Source: Novosphingobium chloroacetimidivorans (GTDB taxonomy: Bacteria > Pseudomonadota > Alphaproteobacteria > Sphingomonadales > Sphingomonadaceae). Taken from it: DNA of 64,000 nucleotides. Position numbers and translations under genes: made by a program. Under the pieces are notes generated by a model. It ran no database searches and was not told where the DNA came from. It saw only the letters and a program-made list of their open reading frames with translations. Where the stretch lies: contig NZ_JACHLR010000008.1 of assembly GCF_014204535.1 (NCBI RefSeq), positions 62,001 to 126,000 on the forward strand, given 5' to 3'. Below, in pieces: positions 16,343 through 24,892 of this stretch. Positions within the stretch are counted from its first letter, which is position 1, and the number at the start of each line of letters is the position of its first letter.

Positions 16343-17395
16343 ATGATGAATCAGCACGTGGGCGAGCCCCTTCGCGTCGTTCAATGGGCAACCGGAACTG
16401 TCGGTGCCGCCGCAATGCGGGCGGTCATCGATCATCCCGAACTCGAACTCGTAGGCGCAAAGGTCTATTCCGAGAGCAAGGAAGGCCGGGATATCGGCGA
16501 GCTGTGCGGTCGTCCGCCGCTCGGCATCAAGGCGACACGCGACTTGCAGGCGATCATCGCGCTCAAGCCGGACTGCGTGCTGTACATGCCCGAAAGCACG
16601 ATCCTGGACGACGTCTGCGCGCTGCTAGAGGCCGGCATCAATATCTCGACCACTCGGGCCGAGTTCTTCTTCGCCGATCGCATGGACCCGGCCGTGCGTG
16701 AGCGCGTCGAGGCTGCTTGCAAGGCGGGCAACAGCTCGATCCATGCATCCGGCAGCAGCCCCGGCTTCATCACCGAGGCACTGCCGATCGCGGTGCTGTC
16801 GTTGTCCCGGAGATTGGACCTGCTGGTAATCGACGAGTTCGCCAACTGCGTGGACGGCTGCTCGGAGGAGATGCTCGTGGGGATCATGGGCTTCGGAGAG
16901 GCTCCGGAAGTCTTCGCCAAGCGTGTGCACGAGGACCGTGATGAGGTCTTCAAGCATTCGCTGGCGGCTCTCGCCGCAGGGCTCAAGATCGATCTCGAGG
17001 ACGACTTCGATTTCGAGACCGAGGTCGCTCTAGCAACCGAAGACACCAAGCTACACACGAGCACCATTCCGGCCGGCTCCGTAGCCGGGCAGCGGGTGAC
17101 GGTAACCGGAAAGCGCAACGGCGAGCCGATCATGCGCTTTCGCTCGAACTGGTTCGTCACGACGGCGCTCGAGCCGCGCTGGGACGTGCTGCCGGACGGT
17201 TGGCGGGTGAACATCCATGGTGACACGCCGGTGCAGCTCGACATCAGCTTCCCAATGCCGATCGAGGAACGCCAGGCGACGCTGCCGAACCTGACGGCGC
17301 ACCGTCCGGTGAACTCCGTCCCGTATATCTGCGCCGCAGGTCCCGGGCTGCTCACCACGGCGCAGTTGCCGCAGGTCGTGCCCAATCTCGGATAA
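16343..17395 (+). CDS. DapB-like NAD(P)-dependent oxidoreductase (dihydrodipicolinate reductase-like family)
   Basis: The 350-residue protein begins with a Rossmann motif in the form VVQWATGTVGAAAMRAVIDHPELELVG, as in dihydrodipicolinate reductase and 2,4-diaminopentanoate dehydrogenase-type proteins. Members of this longer DapB-like family are common in actinobacteria and sphingomonads near CoA-transferases and P450s, but their substrates are mostly unknown. A GGAGAGG lies upstream of the ATG. It is sandwiched between two SDR genes in the same operon. A lysine-biosynthesis DapB role is unlikely because of the length and the setting. Confidence 0.85.
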   Translation: MMNQHVGEPLRVVQWATGTVGAAAMRAVIDHPELELVGAKVYSESKEGRDIGELCGRPPLGIKATRDLQAIIALKPDCVLYMPESTILDDVCALLEAGINISTTRAEFFFADRMDPAVRERVEAACKAGNSSIHASGSSPGFITEALPIAVLSLSRRLDLLVIDEFANCVDGCSEEMLVGIMGFGEAPEVFAKRVHEDRDEVFKHSLAALAAGLKIDLEDDFDFETEVALATEDTKLHTSTIPAGSVAGQRVTVTGKRNGEPIMRFRSNWFVTTALEPRWDVLPDGWRVNIHGDTPVQLDISFPMPIEERQATLPNLTAHRPVNSVPYICAAGPGLLTTAQLPQVVPNLG

Positions 17396-17442
17396 GCTCG
17401 CCCGCATCGCGCTACCCCATCAATGATCGAAGGAGGCCCGCA

Positions 17443-18255
17443 GTGGCTGTAAAAGACGTAGCTTCGCATACACTGCAACAGCTGATCTCGCTTGAGGGGC
17501 GCGGTGCGGTCGTCACCGGTGCAGCCTGGGGGCTGGGCCGTGCCACCGCCAGGCGCCTGGCCGAAGCGGGGGCATCGGTCCTGATCGCCGATCTCGATCA
17601 GGAGAAGGCCGCTGCGACAGCGCAGGAACTGGCGCAGGAATACGGCGCCAAGGTCCTGTCGATAGCGATGGACGCCAGCGATCCCGCCGCGATCACAGCC
17701 GCGGCGGACTTTGCCCTGAGCGAGTTCGGCAAGCTCGACATCTGGGTCAACAACGCCGGCGTGCCGTCGCACGTCCCCTTGCTCGATCTCACCGACGAAG
17801 AGTTCGACAAAGTGCAAGCGATCAACCTTCGCGGCACGTTCGTCGGTGCGCGTGAGGCGGCCAGGAGGATGATTGCCGCGGGACATGGGGGTGTGATCGT
17901 CAACGTGGCGTCGCTGGCGGGCCTCGCCGGCATCTCGACGGGCCAGACCGCCTACGTCGGTTCCAAGCACGGGGTCGTCGGGCTGACACGGCAGATGTCG
18001 ATCGAACTGGCCCCGCACGACATTCGCGTGATGGGCGTCGCTCCGGGTGTTTCGCTGACGGAGAAGACCATGTTCCTCGCGGATTGGGACGAGGAAACCG
18101 CGCGAAAGAGCGGCATCCCCGGGATCGGCGGCAGCCGCCTTGGCCGCCATGGTGTCGCGGACGATATCGCGCGGTCCATCCTGTTCTGCGCTTCGGACAT
18201 GTCGATGTTCATGACCGGTTCCACCCTGGTTCTGGATGGCGGCATTCTCGCCTGA
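17443..18255 (+). CDS. Short-chain dehydrogenase/reductase, paralogue of the SDR at 42491
   Basis: It starts at a GTG with AGGAGG upstream, giving 270 residues. Motifs are TGAAWGLG for the cofactor, VNNAGV, and YVGSK for catalysis. Long runs (LDIWVNNAG, GHGGVIVN, SKHGVVGLT, IELAPHDIRV) match the SDR at 42491, so the two are paralogues used in two P450-linked gene sets. It ends the three-gene operon and converges on the TetR gene at 18304. Confidence 0.9.
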   Translation: MAVKDVASHTLQQLISLEGRGAVVTGAAWGLGRATARRLAEAGASVLIADLDQEKAAATAQELAQEYGAKVLSIAMDASDPAAITAAADFALSEFGKLDIWVNNAGVPSHVPLLDLTDEEFDKVQAINLRGTFVGAREAARRMIAAGHGGVIVNVASLAGLAGISTGQTAYVGSKHGVVGLTRQMSIELAPHDIRVMGVAPGVSLTEKTMFLADWDEETARKSGIPGIGGSRLGRHGVADDIARSILFCASDMSMFMTGSTLVLDGGILA

Positions 18256-18266
18256 ATGGGTCAAGG

Positions 18267-18298
18267 CAGCTCGTGGCGGCCGAAACCGCTGCGAGCTG
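18267..18298. terminator. Hairpin between convergent SDR and TetR genes
   Basis: CAGCTCG at 18267-18273 pairs with CGAGCTG at 18292-18298, and the stem extends inward through GGCGG and CCGCT with mismatches. It sits in the short gap between two convergent genes and can serve both directions. There is no long T-run. Confidence 0.55.
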
Positions 18299-18303
18299 AG
18301 ACC

Positions 18304-18978
18304 TCAGGCCGCGCGCGGCGGCGTAGAGGCGATGTTGTCGACCAGTTGGTACAGCATGTGGGCGATTTCTTCGCTGCTGTAAGCGTGCTCGTCCTGCGCC
18401 AGCCACCACGATATCGTCTCGATGATGAGCATGGTGCTGCAAGTCACCGCGAGTTCTTCCGGTATCCAGCTCTTCGCGCCGGTATGTCTGATGGCGACAT
18501 CCATTGATAGACGCAGATACTCCTCTCGCATTGCCAGCCTCGCGCCGCCGTTCAGCAGCGCCTTCCACAACGAGCGGTGACTGCTGACGTATTCACATAG
18601 CGCCAAGTTGCCTTCCAGGCTCAAGCCCGCAGGCAGCGAGATCGCCACCAGACGATTGATCTCCTCTGCCGCAACCTTGTCGAGCAGGGACTCTTTGTCG
18701 GCATGATGGCGGAAGAAGGTCGCGTTGTGGACGCCCGCTTCTCTGGCGATCTCCCGCACGGTGATCTGGTCGAAATCCTTGCGCTCGAGCAACCGGAGCA
18801 AGGCTTTGCGCAAGGCTGTCGCGCTGCGGATCTGGCGGGGATCCCGGGCGCTCTGGGCATAGAGGCGCCGCACCCGGTGCGAGGCGCCGTGCTCTACGTC
18901 CGCCGCGTCGACCTTCCTCGTTACGAGTAGATCATCCACCAGATCTCGCGCCCGCGTCTTACCTTCGATGCCCATCAC
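18304..18978 (-). CDS. TetR-family transcriptional regulator
   Basis: This 224-residue regulator has an N-terminal extension of about 45 residues and then a TetR helix-turn-helix (ITVREIAREAGVHNATFFRHH). The C-terminal domain has the run ETISWWLAQDE, resembling the IEILSWWLSQ run of the TetR at 14623, so the two regulators belong to the same subfamily. It lies downstream of the P450 gene on the same strand, separated by a strong hairpin, and converges with the SDR operon. Targets are unknown; the adjacent P450 and CoA-transferase are candidates. Confidence 0.88.
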   Translation of the reverse strand: MMGIEGKTRARDLVDDLLVTRKVDAADVEHGASHRVRRLYAQSARDPRQIRSATALRKALLRLLERKDFDQITVREIAREAGVHNATFFRHHADKESLLDKVAAEEINRLVAISLPAGLSLEGNLALCEYVSSHRSLWKALLNGGARLAMREEYLRLSMDVAIRHTGAKSWIPEELAVTCSTMLIIETISWWLAQDEHAYSSEEIAHMLYQLVDNIASTPPRAA

Positions 18979-19080
18979 CGCTTAGATGTACAAGCTCACG
19001 AATTAGTCAAACACAAGATGCGTGTAGTCTGGTGGGCGAAGCGCCATGAAACGATGTCAGCTGGTCCAGAACAGTCGCGA

Positions 19081-19117
19081 CAAGGGGGAAGCGCAGCGGA
19101 GCCGCGCTTCCCCCTTG
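19081..19117. terminator. Strong hairpin after the P450 gene
   Basis: A perfect 14-base stem, CAAGGGGGAAGCGC pairing with GCGCTTCCCCCTTG, has a 9-base loop. It lies 10 bases beyond the stop of the leftward P450 gene and before the TetR gene. The T-run is weak, but stem strength and place support termination of the P450 transcript. Confidence 0.6.
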
Positions 19118-19126
19118 TTATGCGTC

Positions 19127-19345
19127 TCAGGCGTGGGACAGCGATGCCAGGTCGGCGTCTACCGCATCGAGTATCTCAGTGGTGAGCTGTCCCGGAGCGA
19201 ACGCCTGGATGGCCCGAAGCGTCATGCCGGACGCCATGGCAAGCTGCTTGTCGCTGCTCATGCCGGGAAGGTGCTTGTCGAGGACGGCCTTGGCGGCGTC
19301 GTTCGCAAGCAAGTCGCCGATCTTGGTCTCCTGCGTCGACAGCGC
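19127..19345 (-). other. C-terminal module of the P450, homologous to the exported protein at 56178
   Basis: The last about 70 residues of the P450 follow an Ala/Pro linker (PVEPEAAPAAAPAKA). They contain IGDLLANDAAKAVLDKHLPG, MTLRAIQ, and an LTTEILDAVDADLASL end. Aligned by eye with the mature protein encoded at 56262-56507, about 30 of 65 positions are identical with no gaps. P450 enzymes do not normally have this tail. Its function is unknown to me. Confidence 0.8.
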
Positions 19346-20671
19346 CTTGGCGGGCGCTGCGGCCGGCGCGGCCTCAGGCTCTACCGGCTTGAAGTTCGCG
19401 GAGGGCGTCAGCTTCACCTGCAATTCGGACAGGCCGCGGATGATGAAGCTCGGCTCGAAGTCGAGATCGCGCTGACCCTTGGGGCCGTGCTTGTTCTCGT
19501 CGATCTCGATGTTGCTGGTGTGCTCCAGGAACTTCTCCAGGATCACGCGAACCTCGACGCGGGCGAGGGGGGCGCCGGCGCAGGTGTGGGCGCTGCGTCC
19601 GAAGGCGACATGCTCCTTGATGCGCGGGCGCTTCAGCACAAACGCGTTGGGATCTTCCCAGCGGCGTGGGTCACGATTGGCTGCCGCGATCGCCAGAAGG
19701 ATCTTGGTGCCGGCGGGAACCTCCAGGTCGCCGACCTTGGTGTCTCGGCGGGCGAGGCGGGCCGTCTGCTTGGTCGAACCTTCCAGTCGCAGCACTTCCT
19801 CGATCAGTGCAGGCACGAGCGAGGGATCCGCACGAAGCTCTTCCTGCAAACCGGGCACGTCGACGATATAGCGCATGGCGTTACCCAGCAGCTTGGCGCT
19901 GGTATCCTGACCCGCGCCGAACATGAACATGCCCAGCTTCACGATGTCGGTGGGTTCCGGCTTGGTGCCATCCGGATACGTGCCCTGGACCAGCTCGGTC
20001 AGCACGTCATCGCGCGGATTGGCGACGCGATCGAACACGTAACCGGCAAAGTACGATCCCATGATCGCGAACGGATGGTTCTCCTCGTCGAGAGCCATGT
20101 CGCCCTCGAGGTTGCCCGGGCAAGGCGCTTGGGCAATGACGTCCATGAACTTCTGCCGATCTTCCATCGGAACGCCGAGAAGGTCAGCGATGACCATGGT
20201 CACGAACGGGGTTGCGATCTCCTTGACCAGATCGATCTGCCCCTTGGCAACCGCCTTGCGCACCATGCGGTCGGCAAAGTCGTCGAAGAAGGCTTCGTTC
20301 GCCTTCAGACGCGAAGGCGTGAACAGCGTGTTGACCAGCGCGCGCATGTTGGTGTGCGGCTTGTCATCGAGGTTCACCAGCAGGTCGCCGCCGTGAAAGT
20401 CGAGACGGTGAGCCTCGATCTGGTCGGTGATGTCCGAGCCTTCCGGGGTGAAGGGAAGCGGAAGCGCCGCGCCCTGCAGGCCGATGATGGCGGAGAAATC
20501 ATTGGTGTTGCGCATGATCTCCAGCGTCTCGGCAAAGCCAGTGACGACGAGATAATCGCGACCTTCCGGCTGGTAGATTGGGCCATGCTCGCGCACGGCT
20601 TCGAACCATGCATACGGGTCTTTCAGGACCTCGTAGTCGGTGAAATAGTCGCGGTTCACGAGCTCGTTCAT
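19127..20671 (-). CDS. Cytochrome P450 with an extra C-terminal domain
   Basis: Starting at the ATG 20671 (AGAAGG 10 bases upstream) the product has 514 residues, about 100 more than usual soluble bacterial P450s. The I-helix motif GAGQDTS (about residue 252), the ExxR-type EEVLRLEG region and the heme-ligand loop FGRSAHTCAG (Cys about residue 364) are present. In the heme loop the usual glycine at position 4 of FxxG is a serine. After the P450 fold comes a Pro/Ala linker and a small helical module homologous to the exported protein at 56178. It diverges from a CoA-transferase gene and shares a partial TetR-type operator with it. The substrate is unknown; terpenoid or steroid-like compounds are plausible from the neighbours. 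Confidence 0.93.
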   Translation of the reverse strand: MNELVNRDYFTDYEVLKDPYAWFEAVREHGPIYQPEGRDYLVVTGFAETLEIMRNTNDFSAIIGLQGAALPLPFTPEGSDITDQIEAHRLDFHGGDLLVNLDDKPHTNMRALVNTLFTPSRLKANEAFFDDFADRMVRKAVAKGQIDLVKEIATPFVTMVIADLLGVPMEDRQKFMDVIAQAPCPGNLEGDMALDEENHPFAIMGSYFAGYVFDRVANPRDDVLTELVQGTYPDGTKPEPTDIVKLGMFMFGAGQDTSAKLLGNAMRYIVDVPGLQEELRADPSLVPALIEEVLRLEGSTKQTARLARRDTKVGDLEVPAGTKILLAIAAANRDPRRWEDPNAFVLKRPRIKEHVAFGRSAHTCAGAPLARVEVRVILEKFLEHTSNIEIDENKHGPKGQRDLDFEPSFIIRGLSELQVKLTPSANFKPVEPEAAPAAAPAKALSTQETKIGDLLANDAAKAVLDKHLPGMSSDKQLAMASGMTLRAIQAFAPGQLTTEILDAVDADLASLSHA

Positions 20672-20687
20672 TGATGGTAGGCCTTCT

Positions 20688-20710
20688 CTATGCGATAGTA
20701 TGTCGCTTAA
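20688..20710. promoter_or_regulatory. Partial copy of the TetR operator before P450 and CoA-transferase
   Basis: The left arm CTATGCGA is identical to that of the palindrome at 15439-15461; after the same 7-base spacer the right arm begins TCGC and then diverges. It lies 17 bases upstream of the P450 start and about 70 upstream of the CoA-transferase start. One TetR may control both sites. Confidence 0.45.
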
Positions 20711-20778
20711 ATCCCGCGCCTCCAAACGTCAAGTCGATGGCGGCCCGAGGATGAAAACGAGTGGGTGGGAGAGCGCCG

Positions 20779-22251
20779 ATGGACCTGACGTTGAAGCTGC
20801 GACAGGCTTACGCCAACAGGATCGCGCATGCCGGCTTCGATCTGAGAGCGGCGCTCGACGAGGTGCTCGGCGCGGCCGCGCTGCACGTGGACGATGCGGG
20901 AGGCACGGTGACCCACGTCGGGGCCGACCCCGTCATCGCAAGTCCGATGCGCATCGGGGGAGCGGCAACGATTGCGCTTCTCGGCAAGTCGATCGCGGCG
21001 GCCGCTCTGCACCGCTGGCGGGGTGGTCCGGGCCAGGACATCTCCGTCGATCTACGGCCGACGCCACACCGTCTCTGCCCTTTCTATGACGGCAAATGGG
21101 AATTGCTCGGCCGCTTTCCCGCGGTCCCCACGGTGGAAACGGGCAACGTCCTGGGCGCCACCCTGTTCCGGACGCGTGACAACCGCTGGGTGCTGCCGCA
21201 GGCGATGTACCCCGGCCTCCGTTTGCGGGCGCAGAAGCTGCTGGGAGTGCCGCTCACCTATGAGCCGGTGGCAGAGGCGATCGGCCAGTGGGACGCACTT
21301 GCGCTGGAGCAGGCTGGCGAAGAGGCGGGGCTCGTCTTGCCGATGGTCCGCAGTCTTCCGGAGTTTTTGGCCGAGGATCAGTACCAGGATGTGCTGGCCG
21401 AGATGCCCTTGATCGAGATCAGCCGGATCGGCGATGCGCCGTGCGAGCCACTGCTGCCCTTGGGCGAGCAGCCGTTCTCCGGGTATCGCGCGCTCGGTAT
21501 GGGCCATGTCATTGCCGGGGCGGGGCTTGGCCGCTCGCTCGCGCTCCACGGCGCGGATGTGCTCAACTTGTGGAAGCTGGGCGAGGCCGAGCTTGAGCCG
21601 ATCTATGCCAGCGCGAATGTCGGCCTGCGATCGTCCTGGATCGTACCGCGCCACGATCGCGCCCGGATCGTCGACCTGCTGCGCGACGCCGATATCTTCT
21701 TCCACAACCGGCGTCCCGCGTTCCTGCGTGAGGCCGGTCTGACGCCCGAAGACGTCGCCCGCGAACGGCCCGGCATCATCTACGTCTCGGTTTCCCTGCA
21801 CGGCCTGACCGGGCCATGGGTGCAGCGGCCGGGGTTCGACCAGTCCGCTGGCGCGGTGACCGGCTTCCTGGCGCTTCAGGGCTCGGACGAGGCGCCGGAA
21901 CTACCTCCGATCGGCGTGGTCAACGATTACCTGACGGCATGGCTCGCGCAGATTGGCATCGTCGCGGCCTTGCGCAGACGGGCCGAGGAAGGGGGTTCCT
22001 ATCACGTCCATGTCTCTTTGACGCGGGTTGCGCTGTGGATACTCTCCCTCGGCATCTTCGACCGCGAGTGGGCGCTACGCACCGCAGGATCATCGCCCGA
22101 ACACGAGTACCGCGATCCCGAAACCTTCCGCGCCCAGACACCCATGGGGATCTACCAGGGAGTGACCGATCAGGTCTCCATGTCCCTCACGCCCGGGCGC
22201 TACGATCCGGTCCTGGTACCGCGCGGATCGTCAGACCTGCAGTGGCTTTAG
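20779..22251 (+). CDS. Family III CoA-transferase (CaiB/BaiF type) with an N-terminal half-domain
   Basis: From the ATG at 20779 the product has 490 residues. The CaiB/BaiF core begins only around residue 235 (LGMGHVIAGAGLGRSLALHGADVLNL), with the catalytic-aspartate loop QRPGFDQSAGAVTG and later VHVSL. The first 230 residues look like a remnant of a second CaiB-type lobe (GGPGQDISVDLRPTP). Such enzymes move CoA onto carboxylic acids, activating them for beta-oxidation-like breakdown. It diverges from the P450 and overlaps the convergent esterase gene by 4 bases at the stops. Confidence 0.88.
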   Translation: MDLTLKLRQAYANRIAHAGFDLRAALDEVLGAAALHVDDAGGTVTHVGADPVIASPMRIGGAATIALLGKSIAAAALHRWRGGPGQDISVDLRPTPHRLCPFYDGKWELLGRFPAVPTVETGNVLGATLFRTRDNRWVLPQAMYPGLRLRAQKLLGVPLTYEPVAEAIGQWDALALEQAGEEAGLVLPMVRSLPEFLAEDQYQDVLAEMPLIEISRIGDAPCEPLLPLGEQPFSGYRALGMGHVIAGAGLGRSLALHGADVLNLWKLGEAELEPIYASANVGLRSSWIVPRHDRARIVDLLRDADIFFHNRRPAFLREAGLTPEDVARERPGIIYVSVSLHGLTGPWVQRPGFDQSAGAVTGFLALQGSDEAPELPPIGVVNDYLTAWLAQIGIVAALRRRAEEGGSYHVHVSLTRVALWILSLGIFDREWALRTAGSSPEHEYRDPETFRAQTPMGIYQGVTDQVSMSLTPGRYDPVLVPRGSSDLQWL

Positions 22252-23225
22252 CCGCGGTTGGCGCTCGCCATGCGGAAGGCGCGGGCCAGTGCCTGGGTGC
22301 GCAGCTGTTCGATCTGCTGCACTTGCGGAGTGCCCGATGCGAGCGAGAAGCCATGGTAGGCACCGGGGATGACGTGAAGCTCCACCGGCACCCCCGCAAG
22401 CGCCAGGCGCCGCGTCCATTCGAGACTCTCGTCCAAAAGCAGGTCCAGCGCCCCGACCGTGATGAAGGTCGGCGCCAGCCCGGCGAGGTCGGTGGCTCTG
22501 GCGGGTACCGCCGCGGCCGGCACATCAGGTCCGCCCGCGTCCTGCCCCAGCAGCGCGCTCCAGCCGAAGCGGTTCGTTTCTGCCTTCCAGACGAACTGGC
22601 CGCAATGCGGATGAGGCTCACCGGTCACACCCGTGCGATCGTCCAGCATGGGCGCGTCAAGCACCTGAAGCCGGATATCGGGCCCGCCTTGATCGCGCGC
22701 GTGGAGCGCGAGCGCGACGGCATGACCTCCGCCGGCACTCTCGCCCGCTACCGCGATGCGGGAGGGGTCGACGCCGATCTGCGCGGCATTGTCGTGCAGC
22801 CAGCACAGGGCCGCGTAGCAGTCGTGGAGTGCACCCGGCCAAGCCACCTCGGGCGCCAGGCGGTACTCCACCGAGACGACGAGAGCGCCAAGCTCGAGTG
22901 CCATTGCCCGGTTTGCGACATCGTTTAGTTCGGGCGTTCCGAGAACGAAGCCGCCGCCGTGGATGTGCAAGACAGCCGGCCTTGGCTCTGTCGTATCGCC
23001 GGGCGGCGAGTAGAGCAGCACCCGCACGTCCGGGCTGTCCGCACCCCCCGGCACGAAGCGCTCCTCGCGGTCTACGGACGCGAGTGGCCCCTCCGGAGGC
23101 GGCACCACTAGTCCGCGAAGGGGCTGGCGGTAAGCCTCCAGACCCTGGCTGAAGTCCAGCGGAGGGAAGGACGACAGGGCCTGTCGCAATTCGGGGGCGA
23201 CGGCGTCGAGAGGTGATTTGGTCAT
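22248..23225 (-). CDS. Alpha/beta hydrolase, hormone-sensitive-lipase-type esterase
   Basis: The ATG at 23225 gives 325 residues starting MTKSPLDAVAPEL, with GGGGA upstream. It has the HSL-family oxyanion motif HIHGGGFVLG, the nucleophile motif GESAGGG, an Asp in GALDLLLDES and a His in AYHGFSL, so the whole catalytic set is visible. It hydrolyses a short acyl ester or lactone. It is the last gene of a six-gene leftward operon starting with the aldehyde dehydrogenase at 28033. Confidence 0.93.
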   Translation of the reverse strand: MTKSPLDAVAPELRQALSSFPPLDFSQGLEAYRQPLRGLVVPPPEGPLASVDREERFVPGGADSPDVRVLLYSPPGDTTEPRPAVLHIHGGGFVLGTPELNDVANRAMALELGALVVSVEYRLAPEVAWPGALHDCYAALCWLHDNAAQIGVDPSRIAVAGESAGGGHAVALALHARDQGGPDIRLQVLDAPMLDDRTGVTGEPHPHCGQFVWKAETNRFGWSALLGQDAGGPDVPAAAVPARATDLAGLAPTFITVGALDLLLDESLEWTRRLALAGVPVELHVIPGAYHGFSLASGTPQVQQIEQLRTQALARAFRMASANRG

Positions 23226-23307
23226 CGCTTGTCCCCGTTTGATGGACGCCGAGCGTCTCAGGCGCCCGCCCGTTCCTCTCGCCGCGCTGCCCTTCTCGGG
23301 GCGAGGA

Positions 23308-24093
23308 TCAGGGACGCATGACCCATCCACCGTCGACATGGATGGTCTGGCCAGAGATCCAGGCGCCAGCTTCGGAGCACAGCAGCAAGGCGGTGCCGAC
23401 GAGCTCTTCAGGCGCACCGCGGGCGCGAAGGGCGCAGGTCATGTTGAGGAACTGGATGAACGGCGAATCATCCGGCACCAGCATCTTGCCGGCATCCGAC
23501 GTCACGTTGCCCGGAGCGATCGCATTGCAGGTGATCTTGTCCTTGCCGAACTGCTTGGCGAGCGTCGTCGTCAGGCCGACCAGCGCCAGCTTGGAGATGC
23601 CGTAAAGGCCGGTGGCCGGGAACGCTCCGCCCGAGGTCTGGTTGATGATGCGGCCACCGCCACGCTCACGCATGGAAGGGATTACTGCGCGGGCGCAGAG
23701 CAGGGCGCCGTTGAGATTGACCGCGAAAGCCTTGTTCCACGCTTCCAGGCTGATCGTCTCGCAATTGTCGTAGCTGATGTCGACCATCAGGGCTGCGTTG
23801 TTGATCAGGATGTCGACACCGCCGAATTCGGCAGTTGCCGCCTTGCCCATCGCCAGCGTCGAAGCCTCGTCGGCGACATCGACCTGGACACCCAGGGCCT
23901 TGCCGCCGCTTGCCTTGATCTCGTCGGCCACGGCTTGCGCTCCGTCTCCGTTGAGATCGGCAACGACGATCGCCGCTCCGGCGGCAGCAAGGCCCATCGC
24001 ATAGGCGCGGCCGATCGAATTGCCCCGGCCGCCGGCGCCGGTGATCACGGCCACTTTGCCGTCCAGGCGGAATTGATCGAGTGAGAAGGTCAT
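23308..24093 (-). CDS. Short-chain dehydrogenase/reductase
   Basis: The ATG at 24093 (GGAACC a few bases upstream) gives 261 residues. The cofactor loop is extended (TGAGGRGNSIGRAY), the second motif is INNAAL instead of NNAG, and the catalytic motif is YGISK. It reads as an enzymatically complete SDR. It lies between another SDR and the esterase in the leftward operon; the 82-base gap to the esterase is the largest in the set. Confidence 0.92.
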   Translation of the reverse strand: MTFSLDQFRLDGKVAVITGAGGRGNSIGRAYAMGLAAAGAAIVVADLNGDGAQAVADEIKASGGKALGVQVDVADEASTLAMGKAATAEFGGVDILINNAALMVDISYDNCETISLEAWNKAFAVNLNGALLCARAVIPSMRERGGGRIINQTSGGAFPATGLYGISKLALVGLTTTLAKQFGKDKITCNAIAPGNVTSDAGKMLVPDDSPFIQFLNMTCALRARGAPEELVGTALLLCSEAGAWISGQTIHVDGGWVMRP

Positions 24094-24124
24094 TGTTGGT
24101 TCCTTAAGCGGGATGATAGGCGGA

Positions 24125-24892
24125 TCAGCCGGCGGTGATGCCGGCATCGATCGAGATGCAGGCGCCGTGGAAGCCGCGGCCCGCATCGGAGGCGAGCAGG
24201 ACGATCATGTCGGCCACGTCCTCGGTCTCGACCGTGCCGCGCATGCCTGAGAAGCGCTTGAGCAGTTCGAAGTCGCAGTTCTCGGGCGGGACGAAGTTGG
24301 TCGCGATGTTCGTGATCATGCCACCGGGAGCCACCGCATTGATGCGGATCGGCTTCTTCTGGAATTCCATGGCCATCGCCTTGGTCATGCCCACGATCCC
24401 CCACTTGCTGGCGCAATAGGCAGCGGCATAGGCCTCGCCGATGTAGCTTGCGGAAGACGCCACGTTCACGATGGCGCCATTGTTCTCCAGCAAGTGCGGG
24501 ATGGCTGCCTGCGAGAGGATGAAGGGCGCCATCAGGTTGACGTCGATGGTGCGCTGCAGCTGAGCCAGCGGCATGTCCGGCGTGTTCGCAAGATAGATGA
24601 GGCCCGCGACGTTGCAGAGCGCGTCGAGGCGCCCGAACTTCTGCACGGCAGCATCGACGACCGCCTGGCAAGCGGCAGGATCGGACAGGTCGGCGACTTG
24701 CGTCGCGACTTTTTCGGTCCCGATGCCAAGCAGCGAAGCCGTCTCGGCAAGCGCCTCCTCGTTGACGTCGACAAGGAACACGCTGGCGCCGACTGACGCA
24801 AGCTTCAACGCGGTCGTGCGGCCAAGGCCCGACGCGGCGCCGGTGACCAGCGCTGCCTTGCCTTGGAGATCGGTGTTCTGGAAAATGGTCAT
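24125..24892 (-). CDS. Short-chain dehydrogenase/reductase
   Basis: A 255-residue classical SDR with TGAASGLG, CNVAGL in place of NNAG, and catalytic YCASK; the end is HGACISIDAGITAG. The start ATG overlaps the stop of the upstream oxidoreductase gene by 4 bases, so the two are translationally coupled. Two consecutive SDRs in one operon suggest successive oxidations or stereo-specific pairs on one pathway. Confidence 0.93.
   Translation of the reverse strand: MTIFQNTDLQGKAALVTGAASGLGRTTALKLASVGASVFLVDVNEEALAETASLLGIGTEKVATQVADLSDPAACQAVVDAAVQKFGRLDALCNVAGLIYLANTPDMPLAQLQRTIDVNLMAPFILSQAAIPHLLENNGAIVNVASSASYIGEAYAAAYCASKWGIVGMTKAMAMEFQKKPIRINAVAPGGMITNIATNFVPPENCDFELLKRFSGMRGTVETEDVADMIVLLASDAGRGFHGACISIDAGITAG

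Noticed and set aside
16465..18264. Long minus-strand frame opposite the DapB-like and SDR genes
   Set aside because: The plus-strand genes have clear families and ribosome sites; the opposite frame has none.
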